In this document: positions 1 to 12,300 of the stretch, piece after piece | How positions within the stretch are numbered: the first letter of the stretch is position 1 | How the letters are laid out: each line of letters starts with the position of its first letter | Assembly: GCA_964057225.1 (NCBI GenBank) | Contig: OZ059894.1 | Location: 19,498,476 to 19,562,475 of the forward strand | DNA length: 64,000 nucleotides | Reading direction: 5' to 3' | DNA from: Auanema rhodensis | Lineage: Eukaryota; Nematoda; Chromadorea; Rhabditida; Rhabditidae | Made by a program: the position numbers and the translations under genes | The notes under the pieces: model-generated | What the model saw: the letters and a program-made list of their open reading frames with translations, nothing else | What the model was told of the DNA's origin: nothing | Database searches by the model: none

Positions 1-106
1 AAATAATTTAGCAAAAAGTAGATGTTTTTAGATTCCATTTTTTAAGGCAAAGACGATGGACAATGTTATTCAACGAAAAAATTAATTCTTCAGGGTGAAA
101 ATCGAG

Positions 107-128
107 GATATAAGTGTGAACTTATATC
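107..128. repeat. Satellite dyad 1: 9-bp perfect hairpin with 4-nt loop (representative monomer)
   Basis: GATATAAGT (107-115) and ACTTATATC (120-128) are perfect reverse complements separated by GTGA. The element recurs once per 351-bp monomer. Just downstream ATATCA (124-129) and TGATAT (132-137) form a second overlapping inverted repeat, so two alternative hairpins compete for the same bases. Function is unknown; the structure could favour cruciform extrusion or bind a dimeric protein. Confidence 0.85.
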
Positions 129-141
129 AGTTGATATCTCG

Positions 142-211
142 GTGCATTTTTAAGCTAGCGCAAATCTGATAACACAGAACGACGCAGCTTAAAAATCCGC
201 ATCGAATGCAC
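142..211. repeat. Satellite dyad 2: 10-bp arms around a 29-bp spacer (representative monomer)
   Basis: TTTTTAAGCT (147-156) and AGCTTAAAAA (186-195) are perfect reverse complements. The pairing extends inward with GCG (158-160) and CGC (183-185) across a bulged base, and outward with GTGCAT (142-147) and ATGCAC (206-211) across an asymmetric internal loop. It is repeated in every monomer. The CATTTTCAAG variant carried by some monomers breaks one pair of the left arm. Confidence 0.8.
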
Positions 212-279
212 TATACTACATTGAGAAACGCTTAATACAAAAATTAGTTATGATCGTTTGAAAAATGATGCATTAGTGT

Positions 280-307
280 ATGTTGAGTTTCCATGTACAC
301 TCAACAT
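280..307. repeat. Satellite dyad 3: 9-bp arms, 10-bp loop; site used by the retrotransposon
   Basis: ATGTTGAGT (280-288) and ACTCAACAT (299-307) are perfect reverse complements around the loop TTCCATGTAC. The copy of this dyad at the right end of the array is the one interrupted by the BEL/Pao element: the left arm ends at 56797 and the loop and right arm resume at about 63637. The left arm, loop and right arm are nearly invariant along the array; a few copies have TTTTCATG or ATGTTCAC in the loop or right-arm region (18891, 19591, 31885). Confidence 0.85.
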
Positions 308-3300
308 TGCTTCCAAAAACATTTTGACAAAAATTTTTTCGAAAAATTTCAAGATAATTTAGCAAAAAGTAGATGTTTTTAGATTTCTTTTTTCAAGGCA
401 AAGACGATGGACAATGTTATTCAACGAAAAAATTAATTCTTCAGGGTGAAAATCGAGGATATAAGTGTGAACTTATATCAGTTGATATCTCGGTGCATTT
501 TTAAGCTAGCGCAAATCTGATAACACAGAACGACGCAGCTTAAAAATTCGCATCGAATGCACTATACTACATTGAAAAACGCTTAATACAAAAATTAGTT
601 ATGATCGTTTGAAAAATGATGCATTAGTGTATGTTGAGTTTCCATGTACACTCAACATTGCTTCCAAAAACATTTTGACAAAAATTTTTTCGAAAAATTT
701 CGAAATAATTTAGCAAAAAGTAGATGTTTTTAGATTCCATTTTTCAAGGCAAAGACGATGGACAATGTTATTCAACAAAAAAATTAATTCTTCAGGGTGA
801 AAATCGAGGATATAAGTGTGAACTTATATCAGTTGATATCTCGGTGCATTTTTAAGCTAGCGCAAATCTGATAACACAGATCGACGCAGCTTAAAAATCC
901 GCATCGAATGCACTATACTACATTGAAAAACGCTTAATACAAAAATTAGTTATGATCGTTCGAAAAATGATGCATTAGTGTATGTTGAGTTTCCATGTAC
1001 ACTCAACATTGCTTCCAAAAACATTTTGACAAAAATTTTTTCGAAAAATTTCGAAATAATTTAGCAAAAAGTAGATGTTTTTAGATTCCATTTTTCAAGG
1101 CAAAGACGATGGACAATGTTATTCAACAAAAAAATTAATTCTTCAGGGTGAAAATCGAGGATATAAGTGTGAACTTATATCAGTTGATATCTCGGTGCAT
1201 TTTTAAGCTAGCGCAAATCTGATAACACAGAACGACGCAGCTTAAAAATTCGCATCGAATGCACTATACTACATTGAGAAACGCTTAATACAAAAATTAG
1301 TTATGATCGTTTGAAAAATGATGCATTAGTGTATGTTGAGTTTCCATGTACACTCAACATTGCTTCCAAAAACATTTTGACAAAAATTTTTTCGAAAAAT
1401 TTCAAAATAATTTAGCAAAAAGTAGATGTTTTTAGATTCCTTTTTTCAAGGCAAAGACGATGGACAATGTTATTCAACGAAAAAATTAATTCTTCAGGGT
1501 GAAAATCGAGGATATAAGTGTGAACTTATATCAGTTGATATCTCGGTGCATTTTTAAGCTAGCGCAAATCTGATAACACAGAACGACGCAGCTTAAAAAT
1601 TCGCATCGAATGCACTATACTACATTGAAAAACGCTTAATACAAAAATTAGTTATGATCGTTTGAAAAATGATGCATTAGTGTATGTTGAGTTTCCATGT
1701 ACACTCAACATTGCTTCCAAAAACATTTTGACAAAAATTTTTTCGAAAAATTTCGAAATAATTTAGCAAAAAGTAGATGTTTTTAGATTCCATTTTTCAA
1801 GGCAAAGACGATGGACAATGTTATTCAACAAAAAAATTAATTCTTCAGGGTGAAAATCGAGGATATAAGTGTGAACTTATATCAGTTGATATCTCGGTGC
1901 ATTTTTAAGCTAGCGCAAATCTGATAACACAGATCGACGCAGCTTAAAAATCCGCATCGAATGCACTATACTACATTGAAAAACGCTTAATACAAAAATT
2001 AGTTATGATCGTTCGAAAAATGATGCATTAGTGTATGTTGAGTTTCCATGTACACTCAACATTGCTTCCAAAAACATTTTGACAAAAATTTTTTCGAAAA
2101 ATTTCGAAATAATTTAGCAAAAAGTAGATGTTTTTAGATTCCATTTTTCAAGGCAAAGACGATGGACAATGTTATTCAACAAAAAAATTAATTCTTCAGG
2201 GTGAAAATCGAGGATATAAGTGTGAACTTATATCAGTTGATATCTCGGTGCATTTTTAAGCTAGCGCAAATCTGATAACACAGAACGACGCAGCTTAAAA
2301 ATCCGCATCGAATGCACTATACTACATTGAGAAACGCTTAATACAAAAATTAGTTATGATCGTTTGAAAAATGATGCATTAGTGTATGTTGAGTTTCCAT
2401 GTACACTCAACATTGCTTCCAAAAACATTTTGACAAAAATTTTTTCGAAAAATTTCAAGATAATTTAGCAAAAAGTAGATGTTTTTAGATTCCTTTTTTC
2501 AAGGCAAAGACGATGGACAATGTTATTCAACGAAAAAATTAATTCTTCAGGGTGAAAATCGAGGATATAAGTGTGAACTTATATCAGTTGATATCTCGGT
2601 GCATTTTTAAGCTAGCGCAAATCTGATAACACAGAACGACGCAGCTTAAAAATTCGCATCGAATGCACTATACTACATTGAAAAACGCTTAATACAAAAA
2701 TTAGTTATGATCGTTTGAAAAATGATGCATTAGTGTATGTTGAGTTTCCATGTACACTCAACATTGCTTCCAAAAACATTTTGACAAAAATTTTTTCGAA
2801 AAATTTCGAAATAATTTAGCAAAGAGTAGATGTTTTTAGATTCCATTCTTCAAGGCAAAGACGATGGACAATGTTATTCAACGAAAAAATTAATTCTTCA
2901 GGGTGAAAATCGAGGATATAAGTGTGAACTTATATCAGTTGATATCTCGGTGCATTTTCAAGCTAGCGCAAATCTGATAACACAGATCGACGCAGCTTAA
3001 AAATCCGCATCGAATGCACTATACTACATTGAAAAACGATTAATACAAAAATTAGTTATGATCGTTCGAAAAATGATGCATTAGTGTATGTTGAGTTTCC
3101 ATGTACACTCAACATTGCTTCCAAAAACATTTTGACAAAAATTTTTTCGAAAAATTTCGAAATAATTTAGCAAAAAGTAGATGTTTTTAGATTCCATTTT
3201 TCAAGGCAAAGACGATGGACAATGTTATTCAACAAAAAAATTAATTCTTCAGGGTGAAAATCGAGGATATAAGTGTGAACTTATATCAGTTGATATCTCG

Positions 3301-6300
3301 GTGCATTTTTAAGCTAGCGCAAATCTGATAACACAGAACGACGCAGCTTAAAAATCCGCATCGAATGCACTATACTACATTGAGAAACGCTTAATACAAA
3401 AATTAGTTATGATTGTTTGAAAAATGATGCATTAGTGTATGTTGAGTTTCCATGTACACTCAACATTGCTTCCAAAAACATTTTGACAAAAATTTTTTCG
3501 AAAAATTTCAGAATAATTTAGCAAAAAGTAGATGTTTTTAGATTCCATTTTTCAAGGCTAAGACGATGGACAATGTTATTCAACGAAAAAATTAATTCTT
3601 CAGGGTGAAAATCGAGGATATAAGTGTGAACTTATATCAGTTGATATCTCGGTGCATTTTCAAGCTAGCGCAAATCTGATAACACAGATCGACGCAGCTT
3701 AAAAATCCGCATCGAATGCACTATACTACATTGAGAAACGCTTAATACAAAAATTAGTTATGATCGTTTGAAAAATGATGCGTTAGTGTATGTTGAGTTT
3801 CCATGTACACTCAACATTGCTTCCAAAAACCTTTTGACAAAAATTTTTTCGAAAAATTTCGAAATAATTTAGCAAAAAGTAGATGTTTTTAGATTCCATT
3901 TTTCATGGCAAAGACGATGGACAATGTTATTCAACGAAAAAATTAATTCTTCAGGGTGAAAATCGAGGATATAAGTGTGAACTTATATCAGTTGATATCT
4001 CGGTGCATTTTTAAGCTAGCGCAAATCTGATAACACAGAACGACGCAGCTTAAAAATCCGCATCGAATGCACTATACTACATTGAGAAACGCTTAATACA
4101 AAAATTAGTTATGATCGTTTGAAAAATGATGCATTAGTGTATGTTGAGTTTCCATGTACACTCAACATTGCTTCCAAAAACATTTTGACAAAAATTTTTT
4201 CGAAAAATTTCAAGATAATTTAGCAAAAAGTAGATGTTTTTAGATTCCTTTTTTCAAGGCAAAGACGATGGACAATGTTATTCAACGAAAAAATTAATTC
4301 TTCAGGGTGAAAATCGAGGATATAAGTGTGAACTTATATCAGTTGATATCTCGGTGCATTTTTAAGCTAGCGCAAATCTGATAACACAGAACGACGCAGC
4401 TTAAAAATTCGCATCGAATGCACTATACTACATTGAAAAACGCTTAATACAAGAATTAGTTATGATCGTTTGAAAAATGATGCATTAGTGTATGTTGAGT
4501 TTCCATGTACACTCAACATTGCTTCCAAAAACATTTTGACAAAAATTTTTTCGAAAAATTTCGAAATAATTTAGCAAAAAGTAGATGTTTTTAGATTCCA
4601 TTTTTCAAGGCAAAGACGATGGACAATGTTATTCAACAAAAAAATTAATTCTTCAGGGTGAAAATCGAGGATATAAGTGTGAACTTATATCAGTTGATAT
4701 CTCGGTGCATTTTTAAGCTAGCGCAAATCTGATAACACAGATCGACGCAGCTTAAAAATCCGCATCGAATGCACTATACTACATTGAAAAACGCTTAATA
4801 CAAAAATTAGTTATGATCGTTCGAAAAATGATGCATTAGTGTATGTTGAGTTTCCATGTACACTCAACATTGCTTCCAAAAACATTTTGACAAAAATTTT
4901 TTCGAAAAATTTCGAAATAATTTAGCAAAAAGTAGATGTTTTTAGATTCCATTTTTCAAGGCAAAGACGATGGACAATGTTATTCAACAAAAAAATTAAT
5001 TCTTCAGGGTGAAAATCGAGGATATAAGTGTGAACTTATATCAGTTGATATCTCGGTGCATTTTTAAGCTAGCGCAAATCTGATAACACAGAACGACGCA
5101 GCTTAAAAATTCGCATCGAATGCACTATACTACATTGAGAAACGCTTAATACAAAAATTAGTTATGATCGTTTGAAAAATGATGCATTAGTGTATGTTGA
5201 GTTTCCATGTACACTCAACATTGCTTCCAAAAACATTTTGACAAAAATTTTTTCGAAAAATTTCAAAATAATTTAGCAAAAAGTAGATGTTTTTAGATTC
5301 CTTTTTTCAAGGCAAAGACGATGGACAATGTTATTCAACGAAAAAATTAATTCTTCAGGGTGAAAATCGAGGATATAAGTGTGAACTTATATCAGTTGAT
5401 ATCTCGGTGCATTTTTAAGCTAGCGCAAATCTGATAACACAGAACGACGCAGCTTAAAAATTCGCATCGAATGCACTATACTACATTGAAAAACGCTTAA
5501 TACAAAAATTAGTTATGATCGTTTGAAAAATGATGCATTAGTGTATGTTGAGTTTCCATGTACACTCAACATTGCTTCCAAAAACATTTTGACAAAAATT
5601 TTTTCGAAACATTTCGAAATAATTTAGCAAAAAGTAGATGTTTTTAGATTCCATTTTTTAAGGCAAAGACGATGGACAATGTTATTCAACGAAAAAATTA
5701 ATTCTTCAGGGTGAAAATCGAGGATATAAGTGTGAACTTATATCAGTTGATATCTCGGTGCATTTTTAAGCTAGCGCAAATCTGATAACACAGAACGACG
5801 CAGCTTAAAAATCCGCATCGAATGCACTATACTACATTGAGAAACGCTTAATACAAAAATTAGTTATGATCGTTTGAAAAATGATGCATTAGTGTATGTT
5901 GAGTTTCCATGTACACTCAACATTGCTTCCAAAAACATTTTGACAAAAATTTTTTCGAAAAATTTCAAGATAATTTAGCAAAAAGTAGATGTTTTTAGAT
6001 TCCTTTTTTCAAGGCAAAGACGATGGACAATGTTATTCAACGAAAAAATTAATTCTTCAGGGTGAAAATCGAGGATATAAGTGTGAACTTATATCAGTTG
6101 ATATCTCGGTGCATTTTTAAGCTAGCGCAAATCTGATAACACAGAACGACGCAGCTTAAAAATTCGCATCGAATGCACTATACTACATTGAAAAACGCTT
6201 AATACAAAAATTAGTTATGATCGTTTGAAAAATGATGCATTAGTGTATGTTGAGTTTCCATGTACACTCAACATTGCTTCCAAAAACATTTTGACAAAAA

Positions 6301-9300
6301 TTTTTTCGAAAAATTTCGAAATAATTTAGCAAAAAGTAGATGTTTTTAGATTCCATTTTTCAAGGCAAAGACGATGGACAATGTTATTCAACAAAAAAAT
6401 TAATTCTTCAGGGTGAAAATCGAGGATATAAGTGTGAACTTATATCAGTTGATATCTCGGTGCATTTTTAAGCTAGCGCAAATCTGATAACACAGATCGA
6501 CGCAGCTTAAAAATCCGCATCGAATGCACTATACTACATTGAAAAACGCTTAATACAAAAATTAGTTATGATCGTTCGAAAAATGATGCATTAGTGTATG
6601 TTGAGTTTCCATGTACACTCAACATTGCTTCCAAAAACATTTTGACAAAAATTTTTTCGAAAAATTTCGAAATAATTTAGCAAAAAGTAGATGTTTTTAG
6701 ATTCCATTTTTCAAGGCAAAGACGATGGACAATGTTATTCAACAAAAAAATTAATTCTTCAGGGTGAAAATCGAGGATATAAGTGTGAACTTATATCAGT
6801 TGATATCTCGGTGCATTTTTAAGCTAGCGCAAATCTGATAACACAGAACGACGCAGCTTAAAAATCCGCATCGAATGCACTATACTACATTGAGAAACGC
6901 TTAATACAAAAATTAGTTATGATCGTTTGAAAAATGATGCATTAGTGTATGTTGAGTTTCCATGTACACTCAACATTGCTTCCAAAAACATTTTGACAAA
7001 AATTTTTTCGAAAAATTTCAAGATAATTTAGCAAAAAGTAGATGTTTTTAGATTCCTTTTTTCAAGGCAAAGACGATGGACAATGTTATTCAACGAAAAA
7101 ATTAATTCTTCAGGGTGAAAATCGAGGATATAAGTGTGAACTTATATCAGTTGATATCTCGGTGCATTTTTAAGCTAGCGCAAATCTGATAACACAGAAC
7201 GACGCAGCTTAAAAATTCGCATCGAATGCACTATACTACATTGAAAAACGCTTAATACAAAAATTAGTTATGATCGTTTGAAAAATGATGCATTAGTGTA
7301 TGTTGAGTTTCCATGTACACTCAACATTGCTTCCAAAAACATTTTGACAAAAATTTTTTCGAAAAATTTCGAAATAATTTAGCAAAGAGTAGATGTTTTT
7401 AGATTCCATTCTTCAAGGCAAAGACGATGGACAATGTTATTCAACGAAAAAATTAATTCTTCAGGGTGAAAATCGAGGATATAAGTGTGAACTTATATCA
7501 GTTGATATCTCGGTGCATTTTTAAGCTAGCGCAAATCTGATAACACAGAACGACGCAGCTTAAAAATCCGCATCGAATGCACTATACTACATTGAGAAAC
7601 GCTTAATACAAAAATTAGTTATGATTGTTTGAAAAATGATGCATTAGTGTATGTTGAGTTTCCATGTACACTCAACATTGCTTCCAAAAACATTTTGACA
7701 AAAATTTTTTCGAAAAATTTCAGAATAATTTAGCAAAAAGTAGATGTTTTTAGATTCCATTTTTCAAGGCTAAGACGATGGACAATGTTATTCAACGAAA
7801 AAATTAATTCTTCAGGGTGAAAATCGAGGATATAAGTGTGAACTTATATCAGTTGATATCTCGGTGCATTTTCAAGCTAGCGCAAATCTGATAACACAGA
7901 TCGACGCAGCTTAAAAATCCGCATCGAATGCACTATACTACATTGAGAAACGCTTAATACAAAAATTAGTTATGATCGTTTGAAAAATGATGCGTTAGTG
8001 TATGTTGAGTTTCCATGTACACTCAACATTGCTTCCAAAAACCTTTTGACAAAAATTTTTTCGAAAAATTTCGAAATAATTTAGCAAAAAGTAGATGTTT
8101 TTAGATTCCATTTTTTATGGCAAAGACGATGGACAATGTTATTCAACGAAAAAATTAATTCTTCAGGGTGAAAATCGAGGATATAAGTGTGAACTTATAT
8201 CAGTTGATATCTCGGTGCATTTTTAAGCTAGCGCAAATCTGATAACACAGATCGACGCAGCTTAAAAATCCGCATCGAATGCACTATACTACATTGAGAA
8301 ACGCTTAATACAAAAATTAGTTATGATCGTTTGAAAAATGATGCATTAGTGTATGTTGAGTTTCCATGTACACTCAACATTGCTTCCAAAAACATTTTGA
8401 CAAAAATTTTTTCGAAAAATTTCAAAATAATTTAGCAAAAAGTAGATGTTTTTAGATTCCTTTTTTCAAGGCAAAGACGATGGACAATGTTATTCAACGA
8501 AAAAATTAATTCTTCAGGGTGAAAATCGAGGATATAAGTGTGAACTTATATCAGTTGAGATCTCGGTGCATTTTTAAGCTAGCGCAAATCTGATAACACA
8601 GAACGACGCAGCTTAAAAATTCGCATCGAATGCACTATACTACATTGAGAAACGCTTAATACAAAAATTAGTTATGATCGTTTGAAAAATGATGCATTAG
8701 TGTATGTTGAGTTTCCATGTACACTCAACATTGCTTCCAAAAACATTTTGACAAAAATTTTTTCGAAAAATTTCAGAATAATTTAGCAAAAAGTAGATGT
8801 TTTTAGATTCCATTTTTCAAGGCAAAGACGATGGACAATGTTATTCAACGAAAAAATTAATTCTTCAGGGTGAAAATCGAGGATATAAGTGTGAACTTAT
8901 ATCAGTTGAGATCTCGGTGCATTTTTAAGCTAGCGCAAATCTGATAACACAGAACGACGCAGCTTAAAAATCCGCATCGAATGCACTATACTACATTGAG
9001 AAACGCTTAATACAAAAATTAGTTATGATCGTTTGAAAAATGATGCATTAGTGTATGTTGAGTTTCCATGTACACTCAACATTGCTTCCAAAAACATTTT
9101 GACAAAAATTTTTTCGAAAAATTTCAGAATAATTTAGCAAAAAGTAGATGTTTTTAGATTCCATTTTTCAAGGCAAAGACGATGGACAATGTTATTCAAC
9201 GAAAAAATTAATTCTTCAGGGTGAAAATCGAGGATATAAGTGTGAACTTATATCAGTTGATATCTCGGTGCATTTTTAAGCTAGCGCAAATCTGATAACA

Positions 9301-12300
9301 CAGAACGACGCAGCTTAAAAATCCGCATCGAATGCACTATACTACATTGAGAAACGCTTAATACAAAAATTAGTTATGATCGTTTGAAAAATGATGCATT
9401 AGTGTATGTTGAGTTTCCATGTACACTCAACATTGCTTCCAAAAACATTTTGACAAAAATTTTTTCGAAAAATTTCAGAATAATTTAGCAAAAAGTAGAT
9501 GTTTTTAGATTCCATTTTTCAGGGCAAAGACGATGGACAATGTTATTCAACGAAAAAATTAATTCTTCAGGGTGAAAATCGAAGATATAAGTGTGAACTT
9601 ATATCAGTTGATATCTCGGTGCATTTTTAAGCTAGCGCAAATCTGATAACACAGAACGACGCAGCTTAAAAATCCGCATCGAATGCACTATACTACATTG
9701 AGAAACGCTTAATACAAAAATTAGTTATGATCGTTTGAAAAATGATGCATTAGTGTATGTTGAGTTTCCATGTACACTCAACATTGCTTCCAAAAACATT
9801 TTGACAAAAATTTTTTCGAAAAATTTCAGAATAATTTAGCAAAAAGTAGATGTTTTTAGATTCCATTTTTCAAGGCAAAGACGATGGACAATGTTATTCA
9901 ACGAAAAAATTAATTCTTCAGGGTGAAAATCGAGGATATAAGTGTGAACTTATATCAGTTGATATCTCGGTGCATTTTCAAGCTAGCGCAAATCTGATAA
10001 CACAGATCGACGCAGCTTAAAAATCCGCATCGAATGCACTATACTACATTGAGAAACGCTTTATACAAAAATTAGTTATGATCGTTTGAAAAATGATGCG
10101 TTAGTGTATGTTGAGTTTCCATGTACACTCAACATTGCTTCCAAAAACATTTTGACAAAAATTTTTTCGAAAAATTTCAAAATAATTTAGCGAAAAGTAG
10201 ATGTTTTTAGATTTCTTTTTTCAAGGCAAAGACGATGGACAATGTTATTCAACGAAAAAATTATTTCTTCAGGGTGAAAATCGAGGATATAAGTGTGAAC
10301 TTGTATCAGTTGATATCTCGGTGCATTTTTAAGCTAGCGCAAATCTGATAACACAGATCGACGCAGCTTAAAAATCCGCATCGAATGCACTATACTACAT
10401 TGAGAAACGCTTAATACAAAAATTAGTTATGATCGTTTGAAAAATGATGCGTTAGTGTATGTTGAGTTTCCATGTACACTCAACATTGCTTCCAAAAACA
10501 TTTTGACAAAAATTTTTTCGAAAAATTTCAAAATAATTTAGCGAAAAGTAGATGTTTTTAGATTTCTTTTTTCAAGGCAAAGACGATGGACAATGTTATT
10601 CAACGAAAAAATTATTTCTTCAGGGTGAAAATCGAGGATATAAGTGTGAACTTGTATCAGTTGATATCTCGGTGCATTTTTAAGCTAGCGCAAATCTGAT
10701 AACACAGATCGACGCAGCTTAAAAATCCGCATCGAATGCACTATACTACATTGAGAAACGCTTAATACAAAAATTAGTTATGATCGTTTGAAAAATGATG
10801 CGTTAGTGTATGTTGAGTTTCCATGTACACTCAACATTGCTTCCAAAAACATTTTGACAAAAATTTTTTCGAAAAATTTCGAAATAATTTAGCAAAAAGT
10901 AGATGTTTTTAGATTCCATTTTTCATGGCAAAGACGATGGACAATGTTATTCAACGAAAAAATTAATTCTTCAGGGTGAAAATCGAGGATATAAGTGTGA
11001 ACTTATATCAGTTGATATCTCGGTGCATTTTTAAGCTAGCGCAAATCTGATAACACAGATCGACGCAGCTTAAAAATCCGCATCGAATGCACTATACTAC
11101 ATTGAGAAACGCTTAATACAAAAATTAGTTATGATCGTTTGAAAAATGATGCATTAGTGTATGTTGAGTTTCCATGTACACTCAACATTGCTTCCAAAAA
11201 CATTTTGACAAAAATTTTTTCGAAAAATTTCAGAATAATTTAGCAAAAAGTAGATGTTTTTAGATTCCATTTTTCAAGGCAAAGACGATGAACAATGTTA
11301 TTCAACAAAAAAATTAATTCTTCAGGGTGAAAATCGAGGATATAAGTGTGAACTTATATCAGTTGATATCTCGGTGCATTTTTAAGCTAGCGCAAATCTG
11401 ATAACACAGAACGACGCAGCTTAAAAATTCGCATCGAATGCACTATACTACATTGAGAAACGCTTAATACAAAAATTAGTTATGATCGTTTGAAAAATGA
11501 TGCATTAGTGTATGTTGAGTTTCCATGTACACTCAACATTGCTTCCAAAAACATTTTGACAAAAATTTTTTCGAAAAATTTCAGAATAATTTAGCAAAAA
11601 GTAGATGTTTTTAGATTCCATTTCTCAAGGCAAAGACGATGGACAATGTTATTCAACGAAAAAATTAATTTTTCAGGGTGAAAATCGAGGATATAAGTGT
11701 GAACTTATATCAGTTGATATCTCGGTGCATTTTTAAGCTAGCGCAAATCTGATAACACAGATCGACGCAGCTTAAAAATCCGCATCGAATGCACTATACT
11801 ACATTGAGAAACGCTTAATACAAAAATTAGTTATGATCGTTTGAAAAATGATGCATTAGTGTATGTTGAGTTTCCATGTACACTCAACATTGCTTCCAAA
11901 AACATTTTGACAAAAATTTTTTCGAAAAATTTCAAAATAATTTAGCAAAAAGTAGATGTTTTTAGATTCCTTTTTTCAAGGCAAAGACGATGGACAATGT
12001 TATTCAACGAAAAAATTAATTCTTCAGGGTGAAAATCGAGGATATAAGTGTGAACTTATATCAGTTGAGATCTCGGTGCATTTTTAAGCTAGCGCAAATC
12101 TGATAACACAGAACGACGCAGCTTAAAAATTCGCATCGAATGCACTATACTACATTGAGAAACGCTTAATACAAAAATTAGTTATGATCGTTTGAAAAAT
12201 GATGCATTAGTGTATGTTGAGTTTCCATGTACACTCAACATTGCTTCCAAAAACATTTTGAAAAAAATTTTTTCGAAAAATTTCGAAATAATTTAGCAAA

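Larger units (their letters stand above)
1..8400 (+). repeat. Left satellite domain with 3-mer, 5-mer and 12-13-mer higher-order repeats
   Basis: This part of the array is marked by variants that are rare elsewhere: CAACAAAAAAATT, TTGAAAAACGC and GTTCGAAAAATG. GTTCG starts at 958, 2011, 3064, 4819 and 6574, giving steps of exactly 3, 3, 5 and 5 monomers. Rare variants also recur at long range: GATTGTTTG at 3411 and 7623 (12 monomers), and AAAGAG with CCATTCTT at 2821 and 7384 (13 monomers). A block of about 4.2 kb therefore appears duplicated, with one monomer gained or lost. The right border is approximate. Confidence 0.7.

Noticed and set aside
1-351. CENP-B box in the monomer
   Set aside because: TTCG occurs several times but none is followed by the spaced A and CGGG of the box.
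241-620. Pol III (tRNA or SINE-like) promoter around GTTCGAAAAATG
   Set aside because: GTTCGA resembles part of a B box, but the full box and any A box are missing, and most monomers read GTTTGA.
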